DNA of 46,141 nucleotides, from NCBI GenBank assembly GCA_029012225.1, contig JAQXLR010000084.1, forward strand, positions 1 through 46,141, read 5' to 3'. Below, one piece after another: positions 1-7,605 of this stretch (the stretch's first letter is position 1; each line of letters begins with the position of its first letter). Made by a program: the position numbers and the translations under genes. The notes beneath the pieces were generated by a model. It was not told where the DNA came from. It made no database searches and worked only from the letters and a program-made list of their open reading frames with translations. This stretch comes from Clostridiales bacterium. Lineage in GTDB: Bacteria > Bacillota > Clostridia > Lachnospirales > Lachnospiraceae.

Positions 1-245
1 TGTTCTTAGGTCTCCAAAATCAACAAGTTGATTTTGAAGCGTTCATCTGTTCTTCCAATTCCTTGGAAGTATACAGCTTGAAATCTCTTGCAAACCTTTA
101 GTCGTTAGCTTTTCAGAGAAAACAACGTTTTCTTCGAAAGCAAACCCCCGGTTTGCGATTGAATCTTTCAAGGTTTATTCACTATTTAATTATCAAGGTA
201 CTGTCCTTTTTTGGTTGACACCTTGTGTTCAGCGACAACTTCTAC
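1..245 (-). other. rRNA operon leader region (left edge)
   Basis: This stretch lies downstream of two leftward promoters and has no convincing ORF. It holds short inverted repeats, for example GCAAACC/GGTTTGC at 140-156 and CAAAATCAAC/GTTGATTTTG near 15-36. On the minus strand a segment like TACCTTGATAATTAAATAGTG resembles the conserved spacer/leader sequence found beside clostridial rRNA genes. I infer that the 16S gene lies just beyond base 1; no rRNA gene body is visible inside the window. Confidence 0.6.
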
Positions 246-274
246 ATCTTATCAGCTTCCAATTCATTTGTCAA
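246..274 (-). promoter_or_regulatory. rrn-type promoter P2
   Basis: On the minus strand a TTGACA -35 box (269-274) is followed after exactly 17 bases by a TAAGAT -10 box (246-251). It points left, off the window, into the rRNA leader-like sequence. A near-consensus sigma-A promoter with no ORF behind it fits a stable-RNA operon. Confidence 0.75.
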
Positions 275-340
275 CAACTTTTTATATGGACTCAAAAATT
301 CTTTCTTCGTCTGCCTTCCATCCTACAGGTCAGCCCATAC

Positions 341-369
341 ATAGTAGCATCTCCATTCCAGAATGTCAA
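341..369 (-). promoter_or_regulatory. rrn-type promoter P1
   Basis: A second minus-strand promoter lies 95 bp upstream of P2. It has TTGACA (364-369), a 17-base spacer and TACTAT (341-346). Tandem consensus promoters are usual for rRNA operons, and both drive transcription leftward past base 1. Bases 370-486 show no gene or further promoter that I can support. Confidence 0.7.
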
Positions 370-486
370 CACCCTTTTTCACTTTTCATTGAAAGCCTTT
401 TTCATCATTCATCTTTTGCACCCTAACGCACAGCTGCCATTCGTCTCGAACGGAACACCTCTCCTACCTCAATGGGAGCGTTACGC

Positions 487-1107
487 TTATCTTAGAGAGC
501 TCTCTGCTTCGCATTTTCTTCTTATGATGAGGATTCCTGCTCCCGGCAGCGTAGCCTCCGCCAAAAGAAAGACGAAGAAATCGATTTCCCATGCAGCCTC
601 TCCCGTCTTTGGCGAGGTCGCCTGCTCGCCCGGAAAGGTCCCCTCGGTTAAGTCTGTACCGTCAGTAAATGCCCCATCCTCTAGCCTGTCAGACTCTTTG
701 GCAGCTCTATTGATGTGAGGCGACTGCATTCATAAAATGCATAAACCCCAATTCTCGTAACCTCCTCTCCAAGCTCTGTTTTTTGAATCTCTTGCCGGTT
801 GCTCTCCCATGGAACAGGATTCACACTTGACCAATCCGGCATTGCATCACTTCCCGCAATCGTAAGTATGCGGAGTTATCTAGGCTCCAAGAAAACAAAT
901 TGCCGGCTTTTTCGATAAAGCTTCCCGATGCATCTACATCCGATAGGAGAAGACTTTCCTCTATGACTACAGAGCTCTCTTTCGCCGACTCCGCTTCTTC
1001 GGTTTCTGCCTTTACAATTTCTTTTTTCTATTTATTTTAGCTTCTTTTTTTCCTTTTCTCCTTCTTTTCAAACGCTTCACAGACAACTCTTGATCAAAAA
1101 TTTCCAT
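487..1107 (-). pseudogene. Decayed BspA-type leucine-rich-repeat surface protein
   Basis: No single frame spans this region, but pieces in different minus-strand frames line up as one BspA-family protein. From upstream to downstream they are: an acidic lead ending in a GNLFSWSLDNS-like start of the pre-LRR domain; after a frame change, ILTIAGSDAMPDWSS and an LRR_5 repeat, IGVYAFYECSRLTSIELP; then another frame change into the ORF at 487-729, with LEDGAFTD, a sortase-like SPKTGE, a hydrophobic stretch and a basic tail (IIRRK). At least two frameshifts (near 868 and 678), probably a third near 1030, and the very short repeat region point to a gene wrecked by internal deletion. The first 30 codons from the ATG at 1107 are only tentatively part of it, because no signal peptide is visible. 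It begins 36 bp downstream of radA. The plus-strand ORF 215-718 is its shadow. Confidence 0.75.
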
Positions 1108-1143
1108 GGAGCTTTGACGCTTCGAAGCAAAAGTGATGAACAG

Positions 1144-2520
1144 CTAGCGCATTACGTAGCGCATCGCATCCTGCACCGTTCTTACTCCCACCAGCTTCAT
1201 TCCCATATTCTTACTTTCTTTTCCTTTCACAGTATCCAGACAAACCTCCGGTAGGATACAGGTCTCAAAGCCAAGCTTTTTCGCCTCCATGACACGCTGT
1301 TCTGCCATACTGACCGCACGCACCTCTCCGCTTAGACCTACCTCTCCAAAGCAAATCGTTTTTTCATCAATTGCTCGCTCCTTGTAACTTGAAATAATTG
1401 CCAGCACAATCCCTAGGTCGATTGCAGGCTCATTCATACGGATGCCCCCTGCAATGTTGACATAAGCATCACAACTTCCAAGCGAAAGACCAAGACGTTT
1501 TTCCAAAACAGCCATCAAAAGATTGACCCGGTTAAAATCCGTTCCCGCCGCTGTTCTTCTCGGGATTCCGAAATTGCTGTGACATACCAGAGCCTGTACT
1601 TCTAAAAGAATCGGTCTTGTTCCCTCCATGGAGCAGGCCACCACCGAGCCTGATGCCCCCTCCGGCTTTCCACTCAGCATATATTCCGATGGATTTTCAA
1701 CCTCGACCAATCCCTCCTGGCGCATTTCAAAAACTCCGATTTCATTTGTAGATCCAAATCTATTTTTTACCCCGCGCAAAACCCGATATGCAGCATGTCT
1801 GTCCCCTTCAAAATAAAGTACTGTGTCCACCATATGCTCTAAGACACGCGGCCCTGCTACCACGCCCTCCTTTGTCACGTGTCCGACAATAAACACAGCA
1901 ATCTCCATTCCCTTTGCAATCTGCAGCAGTGTTCCTGTCGATTCCCTCACCTGCGAAACACTCCCCGGCGCAGAGGAGATTTCCTCTCTATACATCGTCT
2001 GAATCGAATCAATGATAACAATCTGCGGCTTTTCTCTGTCAATCACGCCTCGAATCCGATCCAAATTTGTTTCACACAAAAGGCTTAAGGAGTCTCCAAA
2101 GTCTCCGATGCGCCCTGCCCGTATTTTAATCTGCTGCAAGGACTCCTCCCCCGATATGTAGAGCACCTTCACGCCTTGCTTTGAAAGCTTTTGGCAGACC
2201 TGCAAAAGCAGCGTTGATTTTCCGATTCCGGGATCCCCGCCCACCAGCATCATAGAGCCTTTGACAATCCCGCCGCCAAGTACACGATCCAGCTCCTTTA
2301 TCTCTGTAGAAATGCGCTCGTCTTCTGCCGTCTGAATTTGCGAAAGCGGCAATGATTTTGTCTGCAGGGCAGCCGCCCCTCTGCCTCTTGCCACACTCTT
2401 TTTTTCAACAAGCTCCTCCGCAAACGTATTCCATGCATGACAGCCCGGACATTGCCCCAGCCACTTTCCCGATTCATAGCCACACTCTTGACAAAAATAT
2501 ACGGTTTTCCCTTTTCCCAT
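1144..2520 (-). CDS. radA: DNA repair protein RadA
   Basis: 458 residues, the usual RadA length. RadA is a RecA-like ATPase with a Lon-like C-terminal domain that promotes branch migration in recombinational repair. An N-terminal C4 zinc finger (CQECG...CPGC, about residues 10-28) is followed by Walker A GGDPGIGKS (about 95), the RadA-specific KNRFG motif (about 250) and a C-terminal Lon-protease-like domain with a degenerate active site. The start is ATG at 2520 with GAGGGG a few bases upstream. It is the last intact gene of the clpC-unknown-radA run; the same clpC-then-radA order is known from Bacillus. A 7-bp GTGTGCG/CGCACAC hairpin at 2546-2563 lies just upstream of its ribosome-binding site. 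Confidence 0.97.
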   Translation of the reverse strand: MGKGKTVYFCQECGYESGKWLGQCPGCHAWNTFAEELVEKKSVARGRGAAALQTKSLPLSQIQTAEDERISTEIKELDRVLGGGIVKGSMMLVGGDPGIGKSTLLLQVCQKLSKQGVKVLYISGEESLQQIKIRAGRIGDFGDSLSLLCETNLDRIRGVIDREKPQIVIIDSIQTMYREEISSAPGSVSQVRESTGTLLQIAKGMEIAVFIVGHVTKEGVVAGPRVLEHMVDTVLYFEGDRHAAYRVLRGVKNRFGSTNEIGVFEMRQEGLVEVENPSEYMLSGKPEGASGSVVACSMEGTRPILLEVQALVCHSNFGIPRRTAAGTDFNRVNLLMAVLEKRLGLSLGSCDAYVNIAGGIRMNEPAIDLGIVLAIISSYKERAIDEKTICFGEVGLSGEVRAVSMAEQRVMEAKKLGFETCILPEVCLDTVKGKESKNMGMKLVGVRTVQDAMRYVMR

Positions 2521-2545
2521 CTTTTTCTCCCCTCTCTATAATAAA

Positions 2546-2563
2546 GTGTGCGTTTGCGCACAC
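2546..2563 (-). other. Hairpin in the leader of radA
   Basis: A perfect 7-bp stem (GTGTGCG/CGCACAC, 4-base loop) lies between the upstream unknown gene and radA and is followed on the minus strand by TTTATTATAG. The tract is too weak for a confident terminator; it may attenuate read-through or protect an mRNA end. The rest of 2564-2704 also contains an imperfect GGAGG...CCTCC hairpin but no gene. Confidence 0.35.
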
Positions 2564-2704
2564 TTTCGCGCCCGAGCGTATCGCAGAGCGAGCGTTCCTC
2601 TTCGCGAGGTGCGCATCCCCCAGAAGGCTTTGCTATCCCCCGATACAGCAACAAAGGAGGATGTTTTTTCAAAACACCCTCCCCTCTTTTGGAACAATTT
2701 TCCC

Positions 2705-3115
2705 TTAACACTTCCGGATTCTGACTGATACCGGCTCAGCTCCAAGCTCCGCACTAATGCTAAGCTTTCCTCCGAGATGTGTTTTCATCTTTCCGGCATT
2801 CTCTCCGTTAATGGTAATCTCGTATTCTGCCTCATCCTCCAGCTCAACTGTCAACTGCGCATCCTCCGGTCCTTCCACCGAAAAAGAAATTCCTGCATCT
2901 GTCGCCACAAGCCCGTTGACTGCCGTCCCCGGAACAGACTCATATACAAACATTCCGTTGCGTTCTAATTTTGTAATGTCCTTGCAAGTCTTTACCTTGT
3001 AAAAGTCCCCCTGATGCTCAAAATTGTCAAGCTTTGCTTTTTGGGCAAGAGAGTAATCCCCAAAGCTAATAGAGCCGTCTGCTTCTGAACGAATTAATTC
3101 ACTGATAACCGCCAT
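2705..3115 (-). CDS. Small conserved protein between clpC and radA
   Basis: 136 residues, soluble, acidic and predicted mostly beta. It starts MAVISELIRSEADGSISFGDY and has the motif ELEDEAEYEITINGENAGKM near residue 95. There is no signal peptide or membrane segment. An AGGAGG sits close to the ATG at 3115. I recall similar proteins of this length from Lachnospiraceae that databases sometimes label endosialidase, but I see no sialidase motif here and do not adopt that name. It lies 79 bp downstream of clpC and about 185 bp upstream of radA, so it is probably co-transcribed with them. Function unknown. Confidence 0.8.
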   Translation of the reverse strand: MAVISELIRSEADGSISFGDYSLAQKAKLDNFEHQGDFYKVKTCKDITKLERNGMFVYESVPGTAVNGLVATDAGISFSVEGPEDAQLTVELEDEAEYEITINGENAGKMKTHLGGKLSISAELGAEPVSVRIRKC

Positions 3116-3172
3116 TTCATCCTCCTGTAATATCGCATATACTGTGGCTGCCCTATTTCTGCATACCGCTTA

Positions 3173-3222
3173 CCGTAAATATTTTACGTGCTCATTATAT
3201 AATACCTGCGCTTTTATTTCCA
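3173..3222 (-). promoter_or_regulatory. Possible internal promoter before the small gene
   Basis: On the minus strand TATAAT (3194-3199) is preceded, 17 bases upstream, by a weak TGGAAA -35 (3217-3222) that lies inside the end of clpC. A short palindrome, CGTAAA/TTTACG, follows near the expected start. It could give radA and the small gene a clpC-independent supply. Confidence 0.35.
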
Positions 3223-5678
3223 GTAGTTTTTTCCCTTGTCTCAAAAACAATGGCATCTTTTTTTACGGCAACAACGACTGCTGTCTCCTTTTTTATCGTG
3301 CCGGAAAGGATTCCCTCTGCCAGCTTATCCTCGATTTCATTTTGAATCTTGCGACGAAGCGGTCTTGCCCCATATTTTGGCTCGTATGCCTTCTCCACAA
3401 TATAATCTTTCGCACGATCACGGATGATAAGCTCAATTCCAAGCTGATTCTCACATCTTCTGCAAAGCTCCTTTGTCATGAGTGTAACAATCTGCTTCAT
3501 ATCCTTCTTATTCAGTGCCCGAAAAACAATCGTCTCATCAATTCGATTTAGAAACTCCGGCTTAAAGATTCGCCGAACTTCCTCCATCACACTGCCCTTC
3601 ATTCGCTCATAATCCTGCGATTCATCCTCCTTAGAGGCAAATCCAAGCTTTTTGGGTTCGACAATTGCCTGCGCTCCCGCATTTGAGGTCATAATAATGA
3701 TTGTATTTTTAAAATCGACCTTCCGCCCCTGTGAGTCCGTAATATGACCATCATCCAACACCTGCAGCAGGATGTTAAACACATCGGGATGTGCTTTTTC
3801 AATCTCATCAAATAAAATGACGGCATAAGGGTCACGGCGTACCTTCTCGCTCAGCTGTCCCCCCTCCTCGTGCCCAACATATCCGGGCGGAGAACCAATC
3901 ATCTTCGAAACACTATGCTTCTCCATATATTCGGACATATCGACACGAATCATCGATTTTTCATTTCCAAAGACCGCCTCTGCAAGTGCCTTTGAAACTT
4001 CTGTCTTTCCCACTCCCGTGGGACCCAAAAACAGGAATGACCCGATGGGACGCTTTGGATCCTTTAAGCCTACACGCCCACGCCGTACTGCTTTTGACAC
4101 TGCCACAACTGCCTCCTCCTGGCCAATGACTCTTTTATGCAGGGTCGCCTCCAGCTTGCGCAGTCGAACCGCCTCTCCTTCTGCAAGCTTCTTTACCGGA
4201 ATTTTTGTCCAACCGGAAACAACATCTGCCACTTCTTCCTCTCCGACGGTTAAGTGCTTCCTCTGCAGCTCTCTTTTTGATTTCTCCAGCAATTTCGCAA
4301 GGATTTCCTCTTCCTTTTCCTTTTCCTTCTTTGCTTCACGTGCCGCCTCCAAATCAGAGCACATCAGCGCTTTTTCCAGCGCCTCCTCGCACGCTTTGAT
4401 TTTTTGACGGATATCCGCCGCCTCCTCCATATAATTTCCGATGCCAAGGCGCATTTTTGCTGCTGCTTCATCCATCAAGTCAATCGCCTTATCCGGCAGG
4501 AAGCGGTCATTGATATAGCGGATGGAGAGAGAAACCGCTGCACAAATCGCCTCGTCTGAAATCGTAACCTGATGATGCTTTTCGTACTGACCTCGCAGCC
4601 CCTTTAAAATAGCAACTGCTTCCTCCTCTGTCGGCTCCTCTACGGTTACCGGCTGGAATCGACGCTCCAATGCCGCATCCTTTTCCACATATTTGCGATA
4701 CTCCTCCAGTGTTGTTGCACCAATCATCTGGAGTTCCCCTCTTGCTAAGGCAGGCTTTAAAATATTGGATGCATCAATCGCTCCTTCTGCACCTCCGGCA
4801 CCAATAATGGTATGAAGCTCATCCACAAAAAGAAGTATATTTCCCGCTGCTTTTACCTCACGCATAACCTTTTTTATGCGATCCTCAAACTCTCCACGGT
4901 ATTTAGAGCCAGCCACCAGCCCTGACATGTCCAGCGATACGACTCTTTTTCCCGCCACGGTATCCGGAACCATTCCTGTGACAATGCGGGCTGCAATTCC
5001 TTCTACGATTGCCGTCTTTCCCACGCCCGGCTCGCCAATCAGGCAGGGATTATTTTTCGTTCTCCTGCTTAAAATCTGAATGACGCGGTCAATCTCCTTT
5101 TGTCTTCCGATTACCGGATCCATGACGCCCTCACTCGCAAGCTGTGTGAGATCCCTGGAGTATTGATCCAAGATTGGCGTCGCCCCATTTTTCTTTCGTC
5201 CCGGTCTTCCGTTTTGAAAATCTTCCTTATAAAGATTGGCATCCTCACCCATGGCAATGAGGATATCTACATACATTTTCTGAATGTTGACAGAGAGTGT
5301 GTTTAACAATCTTGACGCCACACACTCTGTTTCCTTTATCGTCGCAATCAAAATATGCTCGGTTCCTATTTTTTCGGAGCGAAAGCGTGTCGCTTCTCTT
5401 GCCGCTCCCTCCAGCACACGACTTGCCCGTGGAGAATAGCCCTCTCCTTCCGCAAGCATCACATGAGAGTTGGGCGCAATCAGCTCCTCTATCAACTGTG
5501 ATACCTTCTCTGCTGCGACTCCGTTTTCTTCCAGCACAAGCGCCGCCGTTCCCGTTCCTTCCTTGAGCAGCCCCAGCAGAATATGCTCGGTTCCGATATA
5601 ATTGTGATGCATCGACCTTGACATGCGCCCCGCAATGTCAATCGCCTTTTTTGCTTTTGCTGTATAAGCTGTCTGCAT
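3195..5678 (-). CDS. clpC: ClpC, AAA+ unfoldase of the Clp protease
   Basis: 827 residues. ClpC is a cytoplasmic Hsp100 ATPase that unfolds substrates and feeds them to ClpP. An N-terminal double Clp_N repeat (about 1-145) is followed by AAA-1 with GEPGVGKT (about 215) and a Walker B FVDELH. The middle domain carries a UVR-like helix pair ([16 protein letters not shown]...), which marks ClpC rather than ClpB. AAA-2 has GPTGVGKT (about 560) and [10 protein letters not shown], and a Clp D2-small domain closes the protein. The start is ATG at 5678 with AGGAGG 4-5 bases upstream. Only 21 bp separate it from the upstream cohesin gene, so it is likely read from the same transcript. ctsR, mcsA and mcsB, which precede clpC in Bacillus, are not here, and I saw no CtsR-type heptamer repeat in the short upstream gap. 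Confidence 0.97.
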   Translation of the reverse strand: MQTAYTAKAKKAIDIAGRMSRSMHHNYIGTEHILLGLLKEGTGTAALVLEENGVAAEKVSQLIEELIAPNSHVMLAEGEGYSPRASRVLEGAAREATRFRSEKIGTEHILIATIKETECVASRLLNTLSVNIQKMYVDILIAMGEDANLYKEDFQNGRPGRKKNGATPILDQYSRDLTQLASEGVMDPVIGRQKEIDRVIQILSRRTKNNPCLIGEPGVGKTAIVEGIAARIVTGMVPDTVAGKRVVSLDMSGLVAGSKYRGEFEDRIKKVMREVKAAGNILLFVDELHTIIGAGGAEGAIDASNILKPALARGELQMIGATTLEEYRKYVEKDAALERRFQPVTVEEPTEEEAVAILKGLRGQYEKHHQVTISDEAICAAVSLSIRYINDRFLPDKAIDLMDEAAAKMRLGIGNYMEEAADIRQKIKACEEALEKALMCSDLEAAREAKKEKEKEEEILAKLLEKSKRELQRKHLTVGEEEVADVVSGWTKIPVKKLAEGEAVRLRKLEATLHKRVIGQEEAVVAVSKAVRRGRVGLKDPKRPIGSFLFLGPTGVGKTEVSKALAEAVFGNEKSMIRVDMSEYMEKHSVSKMIGSPPGYVGHEEGGQLSEKVRRDPYAVILFDEIEKAHPDVFNILLQVLDDGHITDSQGRKVDFKNTIIIMTSNAGAQAIVEPKKLGFASKEDESQDYERMKGSVMEEVRRIFKPEFLNRIDETIVFRALNKKDMKQIVTLMTKELCRRCENQLGIELIIRDRAKDYIVEKAYEPKYGARPLRRKIQNEIEDKLAEGILSGTIKKETAVVVAVKKDAIVFETREKTTGNKSAGII

Positions 5679-5699
5679 ATAACCTCCTGTGAAGCAAAT

Positions 5700-7583
5700 T
5701 TATAAATCGTTCAAATCAAGAATTTCCAAATCATCTTCTTGCACAGCGCTTTTCTCCGTCTGCCTTTTTGTCCATCCCTTCTTAGATAACGGCTTCTCCT
5801 TCGGCGAGGACTCCTCCTCCGGCAGCCACTCCTCTTGCAACAAGGACTCCTCCTCCGGCATGGACTCCTCCTCCGGCATAGACTCCTTCTCCGGCATAGA
5901 CTCCTCCTCCGGCAGCCGCTCCGCTTCGGTCGGCCAAGACTCCGCGTACTGCGCTCTCTCAGATGGCTCTCCCTCAAGCCATTCCTCCTGCTCAAACGGC
6001 TCCTCTTTCAGCAGTTCATCTGCAAAATACTCCTCCTCTTTCCCTCTTTTTCGGACAAGCAGAAAAATATTGATAACGATAGTAACCGCCACGACACAAA
6101 TCAAGACAAGGATAATCCTTTTATATTGTGCCATAAGCTCGTCATGCTCCTTTTGCAGATTTTTCAGTTCCTCCCCGGCAACACTGTCGGCTGCCGCTTC
6201 CACCTCCTGCTTCGGAGCCTCTATGGTACTCCGCTGGTAAGTTCCCTCCAGCGCATCATAGCGATACCAGCCCTTCTCTCCCATTTGGTTTACACCATAG
6301 AAATAAGAAAAATCGGATATCATTGCATCTTCTGTGAGCTCCGGATAAACCGTCACGCTGCTCTCCCCTATAGGGAGCTGTGCCATCGAAAAGGCCTCGG
6401 GTACCATAACATCGATTGGTACACTGAGCGCAATTACATAATTTTCGCCATGCGTAAGTCTCACAAAGGGGTAAAGCATGTCTCTCTCATCATCATATAC
6501 AAAAAAGCTGCTCCTTGCGTCTTCTCCCTCCTGCTCTGTCAGGTAGAGCATACTAAGAGCCCCCTTTTCAAATCGCACTCCCTTATACTCTGTTCCTCTA
6601 TAATTGACCATGCTTTCCGCAAAATCAACCGGAATCGCGTCCGACTTGAAATTTTCCGATATCTCATAGCTCTTTCCGTCCAGAAAAATTGCCTTCTCCT
6701 GTGGCGTTTCCGCCACCTGTGTCTCCGGCTTTGCTTCCGACGCAGGCTGCGCTGCCGCCTGCCTTACAACATTTATTGTATAGGTTGCCGTTACACCGTT
6801 TTCTGCTTTTACGACTATCTTTATGGTATTCTCTCCCACTGCCAGATTGTTATTGCCGGCAACAGATTCTACAATCGCCTTGCCATTTGACGGAGTTGCA
6901 GTAACTGCAACACTTGTGACATCATTGGCTACGGTTGCACTATAGCGCGTTGTACTGTAGGAAAATGCGGGCGAGAGCGTTCCGGGCGAGATGACAAGCG
7001 CCTTTAGGGAATTGTCTGCAGAAGCGGTAGCTCCCGCAACAGTCCCACCGGCATTTCCTCCGTTTTCATTGCCCCCCGCATTCACGGTTCCTCCTGCGGC
7101 ATCTCCGCTGCCGCCTCCTGTGGCACCTCCGCTGCCTGCTGCATTGTTTACCGTAACAGATGCACTGCTCCCTGCCACAGACTCCAATTCCTCCGCTGTA
7201 TCAAACAGGGTGCCGTCAGAGGCGGAAAGAGAAAGTGTTGAGGTTCCTGCCCCCACTGCCTTTAGGGTAATGGTCGCACTGTCCACTCCCGTTACCCTGA
7301 CACTGTTTCCTCCCCCGCCATAAACAACAGAGCAGTCAACAAACTGGAGAATAGAAGCGTCATAAGAAAGTGTCATATCGGCATAGGCCTTCTCGCCTCC
7401 CGCTCCCATTGTCTTTATCGTGACCGTTACCGTATCTCCTATATTAACATTTCCCGAAGAAACTGCAAGAGATGTCTTTCCGGTTGCCGCAAACACGATG
7501 CTTTTCGGGTAGAGCATCAAAAAGCAGATGCAGCATATATTTATGCATATCGCCACAGCAAACATTCCTAAACTTTTTTTCAT
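5700..7583 (-). CDS. Membrane-anchored surface protein with cohesin-like domain
   Basis: The ORF track opens at a TTG (7616), but the ATG at 7583 has GGAGG five bases upstream, giving 627 residues and a clean Sec signal peptide (MKKSLGMFAVAICINIC...). Order: a cohesin-like beta sandwich (about 35-145; SSGNVNIGDTVTVTIK then ADMTLSYDASILQFVD); a Gly/Asn-rich linker (about 150-190); a cadherin-like beta-sandwich domain (PF12733 type, about 190-275; LSPAFSYSTTRYSATV); a beta-rich middle part I do not recognise; a short coiled coil; one membrane span (about 488-510); and a 117-residue very acidic cytoplasmic tail with repeats of MPEEES. The extracellular cohesin would face the wall. The upstream gene, ending 22 bp away, encodes a protein ending in a dockerin, so the two are plausible partners. 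The product is not a cellulosomal scaffoldin: one cohesin, no CBM. Confidence 0.82.
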   Translation of the reverse strand: MKKSLGMFAVAICINICCICFLMLYPKSIVFAATGKTSLAVSSGNVNIGDTVTVTIKTMGAGGEKAYADMTLSYDASILQFVDCSVVYGGGGNSVRVTGVDSATITLKAVGAGTSTLSLSASDGTLFDTAEELESVAGSSASVTVNNAAGSGGATGGGSGDAAGGTVNAGGNENGGNAGGTVAGATASADNSLKALVISPGTLSPAFSYSTTRYSATVANDVTSVAVTATPSNGKAIVESVAGNNNLAVGENTIKIVVKAENGVTATYTINVVRQAAAQPASEAKPETQVAETPQEKAIFLDGKSYEISENFKSDAIPVDFAESMVNYRGTEYKGVRFEKGALSMLYLTEQEGEDARSSFFVYDDERDMLYPFVRLTHGENYVIALSVPIDVMVPEAFSMAQLPIGESSVTVYPELTEDAMISDFSYFYGVNQMGEKGWYRYDALEGTYQRSTIEAPKQEVEAAADSVAGEELKNLQKEHDELMAQYKRIILVLICVVAVTIVINIFLLVRKRGKEEEYFADELLKEEPFEQEEWLEGEPSERAQYAESWPTEAERLPEEESMPEKESMPEEESMPEEESLLQEEWLPEEESSPKEKPLSKKGWTKRQTEKSAVQEDDLEILDLNDL

Positions 7584-7605
7584 CTTTTCCTCCATTTGTA
7601 GCTTC

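Noticed and set aside
215-718. 167-residue plus-strand ORF in the left intergenic region
   Set aside because: It is antisense to the decayed BspA gene and to the rrn promoters, has low-complexity sequence and no ribosome-binding site.
5679-5699. Looked for a CtsR operator or promoter directly before clpC
   Set aside because: The gap is only 21 bp and holds a ribosome-binding site; no GGTCAAA heptamer pair is present.
5711-5995. Arg-rich ORF (repeated RRRSLC) and its plus-strand counterpart
   Set aside because: Both are other frames of the acidic MPEEES repeat tail of the cohesin protein, which explains the periodicity.
5835-6890. 351-residue plus-strand ORF
   Set aside because: Lies wholly antisense to the cohesin-protein gene, with Leu/Arg/His-rich composition typical of a shadow frame.
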